NCBI RefSeq assembly: GCF_009602425.1
Contig: NW_022258004.1
Location: 166,877-230,876 of the forward strand
Length of the DNA stretch: 64,000 bases
Direction: 5' to 3'
DNA from: Actinia tenebrosa
Lineage: Eukaryota; Cnidaria; Anthozoa; Actiniaria; Actiniidae
Under the pieces are notes generated by a model. It ran no database searches. It was not told the origin of the DNA and saw only the letters and a program-made list of their open reading frames with translations. The position numbers were made by a program, and so were the translations under genes. Shown in pieces: positions 62,601 to 64,000 of the stretch; positions within the stretch are counted from its first letter, which is position 1; each line of letters begins with the position of its first letter.

Positions 62601-63938
62601 TTTGATCGTAACTTTATCGCGAATCGAGTCTGTTTTCAGTCGAATTATGACTATTCTTTAAGCTCGGCACACTACGAGTGTCCAACGAAAGATTTCTTTA
62701 ATTACNCAAACAGCCTGAAAATGTTAACAAACGAATCCGCGAAAAAAGAAAAACAAATTCATGACATAATATTATCAAACCAGGTGTACCAACTGGTCTC
62801 CTTGAAAAACCGACCAAGATTATCTGGACTCAGCCTTTGATTTTCACTGTTAATCTAATCGTCCAAAATCATTTATNGTATTTGAAGTTTTAAAGAGCGG
62901 TTTATTGAAATATACGTTCGTCTTACACTGTGTCTGCGACGCCAAAGATTTAACCAAGATTTCCACCACCGTCCACTGTAGTATTCACTTCTTTTTTCTG
63001 TGTTTTAATTATGATAATGATGAATTGATTTTTGACCACTAAAAGCTTTCAAGGACTTTATTACAATAATCGACGCAATAACCTCGTCATAACAACACCA
63101 ATGTTAAACATTGTGGTGCATGCAATACGCAATGGGAGAATTCTTCTATTTCTGTCTAGTTTCTGTCCGAGTCTGATTCGTTTTACGCCATTAGTTCAAC
63201 CGCTCGAAGAACTCGAAAAAACGTTTTTTACAAGTAAGAAAGCTAGCTGCCACAAGAGTGCAACATTTTAAAATTAACGTCGGAGCAAGTCACCGCGTCC
63301 ATTGTAAACCATTTTTGGTCTATTAAATTTTTTTCTTGAGAAATGTTTGTATTGAAGAAATAGAGAACGTGCTCGCGTGCTGTGCGCAGTTATAAAGCAC
63401 GCGGCGATTGGGCCGACTGAACACGGAGAAGTGTTTGCAAAACATGTCTTCTTATTATCCTTCAAAATAATCCGGGAACTAACAATCTATGAGCTCTTTA
63501 AAAAAAACAGCAGTCCTCGTTCATGAGAAATTCAACCATCGCCAGCTCATCTCAGGTTAAATTCGTTGTATGTTGCGATGTTTGAAACGAAATTCCTGTG
63601 GGTTGAACACCTTGACTGAAACAGAGTCTAAAAAAAACGATGGTTGGTGCGATCACGTGACATCATTCGACTTGACGCAATCCTGAATTTATAAATATAT
63701 CAGTGACGATCTAATACGGTGGCCCACAAGGGTTAAACACAAACCAGAGTTATGTTGAATGAGTGCAGAAAACATGTGTAGATCATTTGAAAGGTATATA
63801 ATAGTTGTTTTTTCGGTGACCGCGTATAAGATAAACTTTGTTATGATTCGATGTAATTGGATATAATTCAAATCGATTATTAATTAATTTGATGTATAAT
63901 AATATGGTAGTTGGCGTTGATGTTGTTTTTGTAGTAGA

Positions 63939-63972
<34 letters not shown>

Positions 63973-64000
63973 GGTGATGTCGATGATGATAGTCGTAGTT
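59632..64000. other. Region after gene 2, no gene recognised
   Basis: A+T-rich sequence with scattered short ORFs without domains. A GAT/GGT simple repeat lies at about 63936-63990. No neighbouring gene is visible before the window ends. Confidence 0.35.

Overview
The window looks like nuclear DNA of an anthozoan cnidarian, most likely a stony coral. It is A+T-rich, genes are split by many short introns with GT/AG borders, and small inverted-repeat transposons and tRNA-derived SINEs are common. The organism call is inference: no ribosomal or mitochondrial marker is present. Single N characters (probably masked heterozygous sites) and two N gaps (36082-36096 and 49171-49220) show a draft assembly.

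The window is dominated by two paralogous fibroblast growth factor receptor (FGFR) genes arranged head to head. Gene 1 runs leftward: its signal-peptide exon is at 9302-9227 and it leaves the window after the exon at 737-615, so only the first 660 codons are present and the rest of the kinase lies beyond base 1. Gene 2 runs rightward from a signal-peptide exon at 42509-42617 to a stop at 57954-57956. It has 14 coding exons, 2694 coding bases including the stop, and encodes 897 residues. All splice phases agree in both models. Both proteins have a signal peptide, Ig domain D1, a 12-13 residue linker exon, D2, D3, one transmembrane helix and a tyrosine kinase with [11 protein letters not shown] and a DYYRKTT activation loop. 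Gene 2 keeps the tail tyrosine motif EYLDL.

The 33 kb between the two start codons has no complete gene that I can support. It holds MITE-like inverted-repeat elements, two SINEs, tandem repeats, homopolymers, candidate promoter elements for gene 2, and one surprise: at 34712-35482 (minus strand) four correctly phased exons of an amidase-signature (FAAH-like) gene lie between two copies of a 35-bp sequence, the second copy abutting an N gap. This is either a misplaced contig or a duplicated gene fragment.

The introns are also rich in repeats. A 56-57 bp minisatellite occurs in opposite orientations in two gene 1 introns. An inverted-repeat element is nested inside a hAT-type element in another gene 1 intron. 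Gene 2 has a 98-bp tandem repeat just before the D1 exon and a large palindromic element in a kinase intron. Downstream of gene 2 (58224-64000) only repeats are visible.

Functionally the two receptors would bind FGF ligands, probably with heparan sulphate as co-receptor, and signal by tyrosine phosphorylation. The paralogs differ in the putative heparin-binding part of D2, and gene 2 has an altered APE motif, so they may have diverged in ligand or signalling behaviour.
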